DNA of 64,000 nt from Przewalskia tangutica (taxonomy: Eukaryota > Streptophyta > Magnoliopsida > Solanales > Solanaceae), in contig CM056725.1 in NCBI GenBank assembly GCA_029844215.1, positions 55,217,609 through 55,281,608 on the forward strand, in the 5' to 3' direction. How positions within the stretch are numbered: position 1 is the first letter of the stretch; every line of letters starts with the position of its first letter. A program made the position numbers and the translations under genes. Of the stretch, positions 33,371 to 43,406 are shown piece by piece. The notes beneath the pieces are model-generated. The model saw only the letters and a program-made list of their open reading frames with translations, did no database searches and was not told where the DNA came from.

Positions 33371-34305
33371 CCTTCAGATTTGCCTGGCCACGCACACTTT
33401 AGATACTTGTCCTGGTCATTTCTCGTGATACGGTAGGCTCTAGTAGATGGCTTAAGATACTTGCTCCGGTCATATTTCGTGATACGGTAGGCTCTGGTAC
33501 ATTGGCTTAAGATACTTGCCCCGGTCAGTTGCGTGACGCAGGTTGGATCTGGTAGTTGGCTTCCGTACTTTGTCCGTGAAGTTTTATGATGCAGGCTGGA
33601 TCTGGTAGTTGGCTCTCCTACTTGGCCCGTACGGTTTTATGATGCAGGCGGGATCTGGTGTTCCGGTACATATATTGGTGTGATATTATATCATGGATTG
33701 TCGGCAGGGGAAGGAATTCCACGGGCATGATTGATATTATGGGCATGAGACCCATGGTTATATTTGAGTAATGATTTTGAGGGCATGCGTCCATGACTAC
33801 TTATATATTTGTGAAATGGTCTTTTAAAAGATGAAATGTGATTTCATTACAGTACTTTCAGTTTCACATACTTGGTACCTGTTGTAATGACCTCCTTCGG
33901 GGGGCTGCGTTCATGCCGCATGTAGAGGTACATCGGTTGTTGATCCTCGCTCATAGGATCACGGTTCTGCGTATTGGGAAGCTCCGTTTCTCCGGAGGCT
34001 TATCTTTTGGTATGGTTCCTCGCCGTAGGTACAGTACATTCGTGGTATGGCGGGCCCCGTCGTCATAGTTGTTATGTCAAAAACTGTTAGAGGTCTGTAG
34101 TCCTGTTGTGAGTTGGGTTGTGTAAAGGATAACTGTTCGGGTTTTGATATATATATATGCAGAAAGGTGACCTATCAGTTAGTCTTTTTCTTGTATTACA
34201 TTGTTACATGTCTATGAGTTTTATTCCGCTGGTTTTCTCTGATGTATTATCACTAGGGTGCCCGGGGTAAGGCACCAGTTGCGGGCCTAAGGTCGGGTCG
34301 TGACA
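33371..34305 (+). repeat. 5' LTR remnant of element E
   Basis: It ends ...GGTCGGGTCGTGACA next to a PBS. Its left part is cut by the G insertion at 33371. It starts inside the variable-repeat slot and includes the conserved flank GAGACCCATGGTTATATTTGAG. No gene is present. Confidence 0.88.
33390..33665 (+). repeat. LTR minisatellite, E-type, 4-5 copies
   Basis: Units of about 65-70 bp carry GATACGGTAGGCTCTGGTA or GATGCAGGCTGGATCTGGTA and CTTGCCCCGGTCA-like cores. Two further units occur in the 3' LTR remnant (36157-36250). Confidence 0.7.
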
Positions 34306-34309
34306 AAAG

Positions 34310-34321
34310 TGGTATTAGAGC
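34310..34321 (+). other. Primer-binding site of E (one C-to-T change)
   Basis: TGGTATTAGAGC against canonical TGGTATCAGAGC. This is an ordinary transition, unlike the PBS changes of J, A and B, and fits greater age. Confidence 0.88.
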
Positions 34322-34511
34322 AGTTAGTCCTCGGAAAGTGTCTACAGACCGTATCTAGTAGAGTCTTGATTATCGGCGTGTTGTGCACCACACCTATAAT
34401 CAAAAGGCTACAAGATATTTAGGATTGGTTTTCATTATTCTCACGCTGAGATCGTGCGATGGAGCTGTGTTATAAGTTGGACTCCCTCTGACGTATTCTT
34501 ATGTACCAGTT

Positions 34512-35792
34512 ATGCCTCTACGCAAGGCAACCAGGGCCCAGAAGGACAAGGCAGCAGAGGGAGCTGCTAGTAAGACACAGAGGGTTACGAGGGCACAGGC
34601 CCAGTCATTACCTGAGGTAGTGCTTCAGACGGAGAGTTCTACGACGCCGCCAGCCCCAGCAGAGTTTAAAGCAGCGACGACAGCTACAGAGGCCACGGTA
34701 CCTAAGCCTCCAGTTCCACGACCAGGAGCCGAGGATATGGGTTACAAAGAGATGACCCAGTTACTAGCTAGGATCGTGGCGAGGCATGAGGACAGACGGG
34801 AGCCGGTAGTACCGGTGGTGCACCCCAGAACCGATAGTTTGAGGCTTCGGGACTTCTTAAGTTGTAATCCACCAGAGTTCTATGGATCGAAAACTGAGGG
34901 TGATCCTCAGGAGTTCATCAGACAGATGCGGCAGATCATGAAAGTGATCAAGGCCTCAGAGGCCGAGTCAATGATAATGGGTTCTCATCGGCTGCGTGAT
35001 ATTGCAGTCAATTGGTATGATTCATGGGAACTGTCCCGGGGGGAAGATGCGCTTCCAGCTGTTTAGGGCGAGTTCTCGAAGGCATTTCTTAACCACTTCT
35101 TGCCTCCGCAGATGAGGAGAGCCCGGGTGGATAGGTTTATGATGTTGAGACAGAATGGGCGGACGGTTCGGGAGTACAACATAGAGTTCGACTCATTAGC
35201 TCGGTATGCCCCCACTCTAGTGGCAGACATGGAGAATAGAGTGCACCGATATGTCATGAGGCTTGATGATTATCTAGCAGAGGGTTGTACGGGAGTAGCT
35301 CTTCAGCCGGGCATGGACATTGCCCGCATACAGGCTTATGCACAGGGGACTGAAGAACATAGAGGTCGACGAAATGACCGAGATCAGCATAAGAGGGCCA
35401 AGACATCAGGGCCCTGCGGTAACTTTCGAGGCGGACCGCCTCAGCAGCAGTCTAGTTATGCGCCTCTGCCAGTACAGAGTGGTCCTCCACAGTACTCGAG
35501 ACGTCCGGGGTATTTAGGAGCAGGTCAGGGCTCCAGGGCTTTAGGTTTCCAGAGGAGCAGGGGTGTTAGCCAGATGAAGCCACCCCTACCTTGGTGTGGC
35601 AAATGTGGTAGACTCCATGTTGGGGAGTGTCATGGTGATCAGAGAGTTTGTTTTACCTGCGGCCGGCAGGGCCATTTTGCGAGGAATTGTCCGACCAGAG
35701 GTAGCGCATATGTTAAGACTCAGCCTTCGGGATCGGTGGCTGGTACATCGCCTTCTATAGCTATGCGCCCTGTAGGGCAGGGTTATGATTAG
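34512..35792 (+). pseudogene. gag: gag of element E, complete but for one stop
   Basis: This is the most complete gag in the window: 427 codons including the stop codon, in one frame, broken only by TAG at 35064-35066 where the family has Trp (AVWDEFS), a TGG to TAG change. It has the N-terminal basic region MPLRKATRAQKDKAAEGAAS, capsid motifs (LSCNPPEFYGSKTEGDPQEF, WELSRGEDALPAV, FLPPQMRRARVDRFMMLRQ, EYNIEFDSLARYAP), a Gln/Pro/Gly-rich linker, CGKCGRLHVGEC and the zinc knuckle CFTCGRQGHFARNC. It ends in its own TAG at 35790-35792 with no protease downstream. Gag therefore terminates by itself in this TR-GAG group. Confidence 0.92.
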
Positions 35793-36155
35793 AGCGACAA
35801 AGGGAAAATGAAGCAATAGTTACAAGTATATCTTTAACCCTTTAGAGACTAGTATGCGTTGATAAGATGGTTATATGTTAAGTGTTATGTACGGGTAGTA
35901 TTGTGTAAATTGTGATTAAGACAACCTGGTTAGAAGAAAAGGTAGGTTTGGGGACATGGAAATTGTGAGCCTTAGAGTATTGATAACCGTTGAGACCTTA
36001 GATACAAGGCCATCTTGAGTGAAAGATTTTACGGTTGATCTTAGTCGAAGTACATAGTATACGTGGAGTATATTAGTGTGATAATTCCATGGGTGGCATG
36101 AAATGAAAGTGCGTAGTCAAGCTAAGAAGACCACTAGACCACTAGGCTTTCATGG

Positions 36156-36526
36156 CCCGTGAAGTTTTATGATGCAGGCTGGATCTGGTAGTTGGCTCTC
36201 CTACTTGGCCCGTACGGTTTTATGATGCAGACGGGATCTGGTGTTCCGGTACATATATTGGTGTGATATTATATCATGGACAGCCGGCAGTGGAAGGAAT
36301 TCCACGGGCATGATTGATATTGTGGGCGTGAGACCCATGGTTATATTTGAGTAATGATTTTGAGGGCATGCGTCCCTGACTGCTTATATATTTGTGAAAT
36401 GGTATTTTAAAAGATGAAATGTGACTTCATTACAGTACTTTCAGTTTCACATACTTGGTACCTGTTATCGACCTCCTTCCTGGGCCGTTCACGCCGCAGG
36501 CAGTGTACACCGGTTGTTGATCCTCG
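36156..36526 (+). repeat. 3' LTR remnant of E, part 1
   Basis: It repeats 33570-33930 (GTGAAGTTTTATGATGCAGG onwards) up to the D insertion at 36527. The front ~2.4 kb of this LTR is missing. It continues at 61469. Confidence 0.85.
36522..36526 (+). repeat. Target-site duplication of D (CCTCG)
   Basis: CCTCG at 36522-36526 is repeated at 61469-61473. Removing D restores GATCCTCGCTCATAGGATCA, as read uninterrupted at 33942-33961. Confidence 0.95.
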
Positions 36527-36817
36527 TGTCACGACCCGACCCCGGGCCCGCGACTGGTGCCCTACCTGGGCACCCTGTTCAGGTATACATCAGAGAATAG
36601 TAGCGGAACATACATAAAACATATAAAATAAAATAACGAGAAATTAAACCACAGGTTAGCCGATAAGGCTACCTTCCTGGACACATATACATATACATAA
36701 CAACAACAGTCACATCCCTTTCCTTTTACAAACCGACCCACAATATGTAACTACAGACCTCTAAGAATTTCAACTGCGGCGGGACAGGGCCCCGCCATAC
36801 CCCTGAATGTACATAAG
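36527..36817 (-). repeat. Solo LTR D, left part
   Basis: On the plus strand it starts TGTCACGACCCG (the minus-strand LTR end). It is interrupted after 291 bp by C and continues at 58867. No interior or second LTR exists between the two CCTCG copies, hence a solo LTR. Confidence 0.92.
36813..36817 (+). repeat. Target-site duplication of C (ATAAG)
   Basis: ATAAG at 36813-36817 is repeated exactly at 58862-58866. Confidence 0.96.
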
Positions 36818-39184
36818 TGTTATACCCCGTATTTCCAGTGTATGTACGTAAGGACGTACGTAGAAAAGTTTGGGCTTTAAAAGTGGCTTGGCCGATTTTA
36901 CTTTGTGCACAACACCCGGTTAGAGTCGTTTTTCGACGAAACGTTTTACATAACTTGCGAGGGGAAAATTCCGGCTATGCCATTTTTAATTTTTGCGGAT
37001 TTTTCCGAGAGACGAAACATTTTGGACCAACGAGAGGGCGACACTTGGCACCCTCTCATTGATGGAGTGTGGGCGGTAAAGCTTGGACGAAATCCTTGGC
37101 TTTTTGTCAAGTAGTTGGTAGGATATTTTGTGGTAGATGGATAAGGTGCACATGGATGAATCTTGGCCCTACACTTTCTTAGCACTTGGCATGATCTTGG
37201 CCATTGGTTGGCCTTTGCTTGACCTATAAAATACCCTCCCTTTGAAGACTTATTCATCCTAAAATAATTTCTAAGTCTAGAAATCCTCCCTCCCTTGTAG
37301 TGTTGTTCTCGTCCTCCCTGCTTTGAGAGGCCCCTTGGCCGAGAGTTCCCTTCCCCCCCTTGGCCGAGAATACCCCCCCTCCTAGTGGGGTTGGCCGAGG
37401 GGTATACACCCCCCCTTTTTGTGGTGTTGTCTCGTATAAATACCCCTCTTGGTAGAAATACTCCAAAGTATTGTTACTATACCCAAATTACCTTAGCCGT
37501 ATACCTTGTAGTATTCCAAGATTTCACTTATACGAAAAGCCCAGAAATACTATTATACTTCCCTTCAGTCACAAAAACGAAACCCTAAGGAAAATCTCCA
37601 TAGTTGGTTGGAGTATTAAGAAGAAGTTGCGTAGAACTTCTAAGGGTTATTTGGAGCGGTGGAGCACCGAGTAGGAGCTAAACGTTGCTCAGGATCGACT
37701 TTATACTTGGATAATTTTGGGCTTATCGAGGTAAACACTCTTGACCTTCTACTGTAATTGGAAATTACATGTTGTAGGAATATATAGTTGTAGTATACTA
37801 TATATAGAACTGAACATAGTTGTGCGGCAATGTCTTTTGACTTAAGCCTGAATTTAAAGAAGAGAATTGAATCAGCTTACATAGACTCTGACATGAGACT
37901 TGTGAAGTTTGATGGGTAGGGAAGGGCTGCCCAAATTTCCGTAGAATCTTGTATCTAGATTTATTCTACCAAGTAGTCTAGACTTTGATAGACTTGTATA
38001 ACCTTTATAGGTTGAATGTTCTGTGAGTAGCATGTGCTACTTAAAAGGTGGACAAAGCTAGGCGGGTTATAGCCGTGGAGCGTTTTGCTAATAGTCGATA
38101 ATCATCGCGAGGTATGTGATTCTTCCTATCCTCTTGAGCATGATATTTTAAAGAATATATATATAGTACGGTATACGTACGTGTGTTAACTGAATAATAA
38201 TTACGGCAATGTCTCCGGACTTAAGCCTGAATAATCTTGAAGTATTTCAAAAGAATACTGAATCATTTTAACAGAAGAGTAATACTTGGTTTTAAAAGCT
38301 TAAGAGTTATACTAGCTTTATGGGAAGTTAGGTATAACGGCTTAAGAGAGATAAAAAGAATGATTTATTGATTTAAGAAGTTAAGAGACTTGATCTAAAA
38401 AGATAAGAGACTTGACTTAATTGAATTTTGTTAAAAAGTGTGAAACCTCATTCGTGAGTAATGAGTACTTGGTTTTCAAAAGGAATTATGTTTTACTGAT
38501 TTCGGAAATCAGAATAAGTATCGAACAAACCACAGCAGCGCTAATAAAGGGAAATGTTTTGACTAATAAAGTATTATTAAAACCAGTAGAAACTACCATC
38601 TGCATAGAAGCTAAGATGAGACAAAATGATATTACATTTCCTAGATCATGGCTGTTGTATCAAGATTGTTATGAACAAGAATAACCTACTCACACATAAG
38701 GTATATGTTTCTCAAATTGTTTTAAGGGATTAAAACTATGAACTACGAAACCTTTCGAAAATGAGAAAATTGAGTAATTGAAATTAGGCAAACTTGAACG
38801 TTTGGAAAAGAATGTTGTTACTTGATTTTACAAAGAGAAGTTTTTTATTTACTTCAAAAGATAATCAATCTATTTTCATATACTACGAGTATTGTGTGAC
38901 TTTTGTGAAAGAAACAGATCTTTTAAAAGAGTAATACATGAAGTACTTTGGGGCTAAAAACCCGAACTTGTTAACATAATGTAGAAAGTACCTTGTGTGA
39001 ATAACTTGATTGTGTTGATTTGTGATAGTCTTGTAATACTTTCTTGTTGACTTGATAAGTAAACATGTTAGGATGCTACGTGAGTTAGTATCTTGTGATG
39101 TTTGTGTAAAGGGGTTTTCCCTTGTTGTGCTTAGGTTGTTTAACGATAAGCTGTTATGTTAGTATTATATCACTCATGATTCCG

Positions 39185-39510
39185 GTGGTTAAGCTGCCCT
39201 ACGATGCGGGGTAGACTCAGGCGGCTCATGGTGACCTATGATTCGAGAATACCTTATGCGGTCTCATGTGGCGCGAATCACGGAGTTCCAGTTAGTGCGA
39301 CCTTTGTGGTCACGCGTCTACGTGGCTACGCGACGGCGAGTCCGAGACGCCGGGAGAGTAGCTACCCTCGATGCGGGAATACCTCATGCGGGCCATCGGA
39401 GTGGCTTATGCGAGCTACGGAAGTTCGTGGCTAAACGCGCACATTAGATACTGCGCGCGAGGCCGCTTTGATCATGTGACGGCCTGCAGACAGATCATGA
39501 TACGATTTAT
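39185..39510 (+). repeat. LTR minisatellite, C-type (degenerate)
   Basis: Irregular repeats with GATGCGGGGTAG, GAATACCTCATGCGG and GCGAGTCCGAGACGCC-like cores, related to those of I in opposite orientation. Confidence 0.55.
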
Positions 39511-39766
39511 GACCTTGTCGCATCGTGGTTTTAGTAGTCGGCTATGCCTTCGTACTTACCCCGTGCGGTTTTATGATGACACAGTGGGACCCGTGTTCAT
39601 GTGTATTCCTTGGTGCTTTTATATCATAGATCACGGCGGTGAGGAAGGTATTCCACGCATGATTGATGTTGTGGGCGTGAGACCCATTGTTATATTTGAG
39701 TGATGACTTTGAGGGCGTGAGTCCCTGACTTGACATGACTGCTTATTTATTGTGAACTGTAGTTTG

Positions 39767-39771
39767 GTTAT
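39767..39771 (+). repeat. Target-site duplication of B (GTTAT)
   Basis: GTTAT at 39767-39771; the right copy reads ATTAT (58367-58371). The right junction GTGATG-ATTAT differs from the expected GTGACA-GTTAT only across a CAG triplet. Removing B restores TTTGGTTATCATACATG. Confidence 0.85.
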
Positions 39772-42700
39772 TGTTATACCCCGTATTTCCAGAGTATGTA
39801 CGTGAAGGCGTACGTATAAAAGTTTAAAGCCTTGAGTAGGCAAAGTGGCTTGGCCGAAAATTATTTTGTTCACAACACCCGTTTAGAGTCGTTTTTCGAC
39901 GAAACGTTTTCACAGCTTTCGTAGGGAAAATTCCGGCTATGTCATTTCTAATTTTTGCGGATTTTTCCGAGAGACGAAACATTTTGGACCAACAAGAGGG
40001 CGCCACTTGGCACCCTCTCATTGGTGGCGGGAAAGTGGACGACTTGGGTGGGTTTTGTCAAGTAGTTGGTAGGATATTTTTATGGTAGATGGATAAGGTG
40101 CACTTGGCATGATCTTGACCCTACACTTGCTATGCACTTGGCATAATCTTGGCCATTGGTTGGCCTTGGCTTGACCTATAAATACCCCCTAAGTTTGAAG
40201 ACTTCTTCATCCTAAAAATCTCTAAGTCTTGAAAGCTTTCCTCCCCCTCCCTTCCTTATGGTTCTCGTCCTCCCCCCCTTTGTGAGGCCTTGTAGCCGAG
40301 AGCCCCTCTCCCCCCTCTTGGCCGAGAGTACCCCCCCTAGTGGGGTAGGCCGAGGGGTGTACACCCCCCCTAGCCTAGTTGCTTTAGATAATACCCCCTT
40401 TTGTGGTTTAGAAATACTGTCGATGTATTGTTATAATGCCGATATTACCTTAGCCGTATACCTTGTAGTATTCTAAGGTTATACTTATCTGAAAAGCCCG
40501 AATACTATTATACTTCCCTTCAGTCACAAAACCGAAACCCTAAGGAAAATCTCCATAGTTAGTTGGAGTATTAAGTAGAAGTTGGTTAGAACTTCTAAGG
40601 GTGGTTTGGAGCGGGTTGGAGCGCACGGAGTTGGAGCTAAACGTTGACCAGGATCGACATTTAAACTCGGATAATTATGGGCTTATCGAGGTAATTATCT
40701 TGACCTTCTATTGTAATTTGAAATTACATATTGTAGGAATATATAGTTGAAGTATACTATATATAGAATCGAGCATAGTTATCGGCAATGTCTTTTGACT
40801 TAAGCTGAATAATACTTACGCAATGTCTTGCGACTTAAGCCTGAATTTTAAGAAGAATCGAATCGTAATTACATAGGGTACTCTGATGAGGCTTGTGTAG
40901 TAATCGTGAGTAGAATTGTACACGCCCGGTTAGGCGCAGAAACCCCCCTTGTTGGCTTGGTAGCCTCGATAGAGAGAGATTTACGCTGTTGCGGGGAGTC
41001 TGCCAATTTTCTAGAATATGGAACGATGAGATCTAGATGTTAATAAGCGCCTGTGGCCTTATAGGTTGAAGTACTACGTGGTGCGATCTACGTGGCTTAA
41101 GGAGTAGCCGCCGGTTTGAAGTACTTGGAGCGTTTTGCTATTAGTCGACTGGTCGCGAGGTATGTGAACCTCTTCCTATCTTTCTAGCATGATATGTGTA
41201 TAACTATGTAGTGCGGTAGACGCATACGTGTTAAAAGTATTTGATTGATTTAAAACATAAAGGGTTATAACGCTTTATGGGAAGTTGGTTATAACGACTT
41301 TATGTAGATAAGAAAAAGCTTTGTGATTGTTAAAAGGTAATCGATTTGACTTATAACCGACTTGATGTGTGATAATAAAGAACTTGAAGTCTTTCATTAA
41401 GAAACCCTTTTGAAAGAAGAGTAATACTTGGTTTAGAGAACTTAAGAGTTATACTAGCTTTATGGGAAGTTAGGTATAACGTCTAAATGAGATAAAAGAA
41501 TGGCTATTTGATCTTAGAAGTTAAGAGACTTGATCTTATAAGATAAGAGACTTAACTTAATTGAATTGATTTGAATGTTGTAAGATGTGTGAAACCTCAT
41601 TCGTGAGTAATGAGTACTTGGTTTTTGAAAGGAATAATGTTTTACTGATTTCGGAAATCAGAATGTGTATCGACAAACCACTGCAGCGTTAATAAAGGAA
41701 AATGTATTGAATAATTAAGTATTATTAAAACCAGTAGAAACCTCCATCTGCATAGAAGCTAAGATGAGACAAAATGATATTACATTTTCTAGATCATGGC
41801 TGCTTAATAAGGTTGATTATGAACAAGAATAACCTACTCGCCTATGGCATATGTTACTAAATTGTTTTAAAAGAGATTAAGACATTGAACTATGAAACTT
41901 TCCTAAAAAGAGACTTTTGTAAATGAAATTAGGCAAATTGGAACTTTAGGGAAAAGAAAGGCATAGTGTTGCCTTAATTTGGTTTTAAAAAGGAAAGTAT
42001 GGGAGTTGTTTTGGTTTACTTAAAAGATGTAAGTCACTCTATTTTATACTACGGGTATCGGGTGACTTTTATAAAAAGAATGAATCTCTTAAAAGGAATT
42101 TAACGTACGTAGTACTTTAGGGTTAAAACCCGGACCTTGGCATAAAATGAAAGTACTTTGAGTTGTTGTGAAACCTGCCTATGCTTGTTGTTGTGAAACC
42201 TGCCTATGCTTGTTGTTGTGAAACCTGCCTATGCTTGTCGTTGTGAAACTTGCCTATGCTTGTCGTGATAGCCATTGTTGTGCAAGAATTGTGTTTCTAT
42301 ACTACCGTGCTCTCGATGGAGGGTTGGTTGACTTGTTGAGAACTTACTTGGACGTGCCGGCAGTGACGGAGAAATTCCACGGGTACGTTCCTGTTGATTG
42401 TGTTACTTTTGCTAATCGCTTTGGACATACTGACACGATGCGTAGCGCGCATATGCTTCCATTTTGATGCTGCTTTATTGTTTCCCTTTGGGCATACTGA
42501 CACGATGCGTAGCGCACGAGTATGTTTCCATTTGGAATGCTGCTTTATTGTTTCCCTTTGGGCATACTGACACGACGCGTGGCGCACGTATGTTTCCATT
42601 TGGAATGCTGCTTTATTGTTTCCCTTTGGGCATACTGACACGATGCGTAGCGCACGGGTATGTTTCCATTTGGAATGTTGTCTTATTGTTTCCCTTTGGA

Positions 42701-43342
42701 CATACTGACACGATGCGTAGCGCACGGGTATGCTCCCATTTGGATTGTTGTCGTGTTGATATCATATCATGATCGCCATGAGGAAGGAATTCCACGCACG
42801 AGTGATGATTTGGAGCGTGAGTCCACGACTTAATATGATTGTTATATGTCAGATATCGTAGTTTGGTTATCATACATGTCTCCCGCTTTATATAGATCGC
42901 TATGATTTCATTTACGATTTTACGATTCACATACTGGTACTGTTGCATCGACTCCTTCGGGGCCGTTCACGCCGCAGTAGAGGTACATCGTTCGTGGGTC
43001 CTCGCTCTTAGGATCACATTTCGTGTTGAAAGCTCCGTTCCTTCTGAGGCTTATCTTTGGTAGGTTTCCGAGTTGTAGTCTCTTGTACATTCGGGTATGG
43101 CGAGCCTGTCCGTCATTGTTGTTATAAAAATATTAAGTGCTGTAGCTTTGTTGGGAAGGGTTTTGTAAAAAGGATAAGCGTTCGGTTTTTATGTATATAT
43201 ACCAAGGCAAATCGCTTTGGCCTGCTTATCTATCATGTCTCTCATTTCATGTTTAAGGTTTTTTTATTTCCGCTGATTTTCTCGATGTTGTATCACTAGG
43301 GTGCCCGGTAAGACACGATCCACGCCCGGTTCGGTCGTGACA
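39772..43342 (+). repeat. 5' LTR of element B (3.57 kb)
   Basis: It runs from TGTTATACCCCG to ...GGTCGTGACA. TATAAATA is at 40177-40184, the palindrome at 41645-41661, leader motifs around 41265-41310 and 41450-41485, and the variable slot at 42415-42745. Tandem TGTTGTGAAACCTGCCTATG units (about 26 bp, four to five copies) stand at 42155-42270. It matches 54763-58366. No gene is present. Confidence 0.94.
42415..42745 (+). repeat. ~71-bp tandem repeat of B (5' LTR), about 5 copies
   Basis: Each unit has CATACTGACACGATGCGTAG, GGTATGTTTCCATTTGGAAT and TTTATTGTTTCCCTTTGG. It is found again at 57415-57745. Confidence 0.88.
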
Positions 43343-43406
43343 AAAGTGGTATCGTGAGCGATTAGTCCTCGGAAAGTGTCTACGGACCGTGTCTAGTAAG
43401 TCTTGG
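43343..43406 (+). mobile_element. Interior of B, part 1 (PBS region)
   Basis: A short piece from the LTR end to the A insertion. The PBS (43347-43359) reads TGGTATCGTGAGC; canonical CAG is replaced by CGTG. The following GCGATTAG replaces GCAGTTAG. Confidence 0.85.
43402..43406 (+). repeat. Probable target-site duplication of A (CTTGG)
   Basis: CTTGG precedes A. The right flank reads CTGGTTATCG (52373 on), which is CTTGG-TTATCG short of one T. Removing A restores the family sequence AGTCTTGRTTATCG. Confidence 0.75.

Larger units (their letters stand above)
34306..36155 (+). mobile_element. Interior of element E (TR-GAG, rear deleted)
   Basis: PBS and gag are followed by the start of the shared non-coding module (TATATCTTTAACCCTTTAGAG near 35830). 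Near 36151-36160 it jumps from module sequence straight into the middle of the 3' LTR. The hairpin, PPT and front of the 3' LTR are therefore lost in one deletion. No pol motif is seen. Confidence 0.83.
36818..39771 (+). repeat. Solo LTR C, left part
   Basis: It starts TGTTATACCCCG. It has a TATA box (TATAAAATA, 37225-37233), the palindrome at 38496-38512 and leader motifs around 38300-38345. It is interrupted by B at 39772 and continues at 58372. The total is 3.44 kb, flanked by ATAAG on both sides with no interior, so a solo LTR left by LTR-LTR recombination. No gene is present. Confidence 0.93.

Noticed and set aside
35586..35816. E gag as a domesticated host zinc-knuckle gene
   Set aside because: PBS and LTR end lie directly upstream and LTR pieces downstream; the internal stop and the lack of introns or selection evidence favour an element gene.
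38421..38684. Frame of 87 codons in LTR C (and similar 60-100 codon frames in other LTRs)
   Set aside because: Lies in the A/T-rich leader, is not kept in frame among sister LTRs, and has no domain.
42464..42772. Open frames over the B repeat (and 57233-57769)
   Set aside because: Repeat-derived frames on both strands; LTR leader, not a gene.
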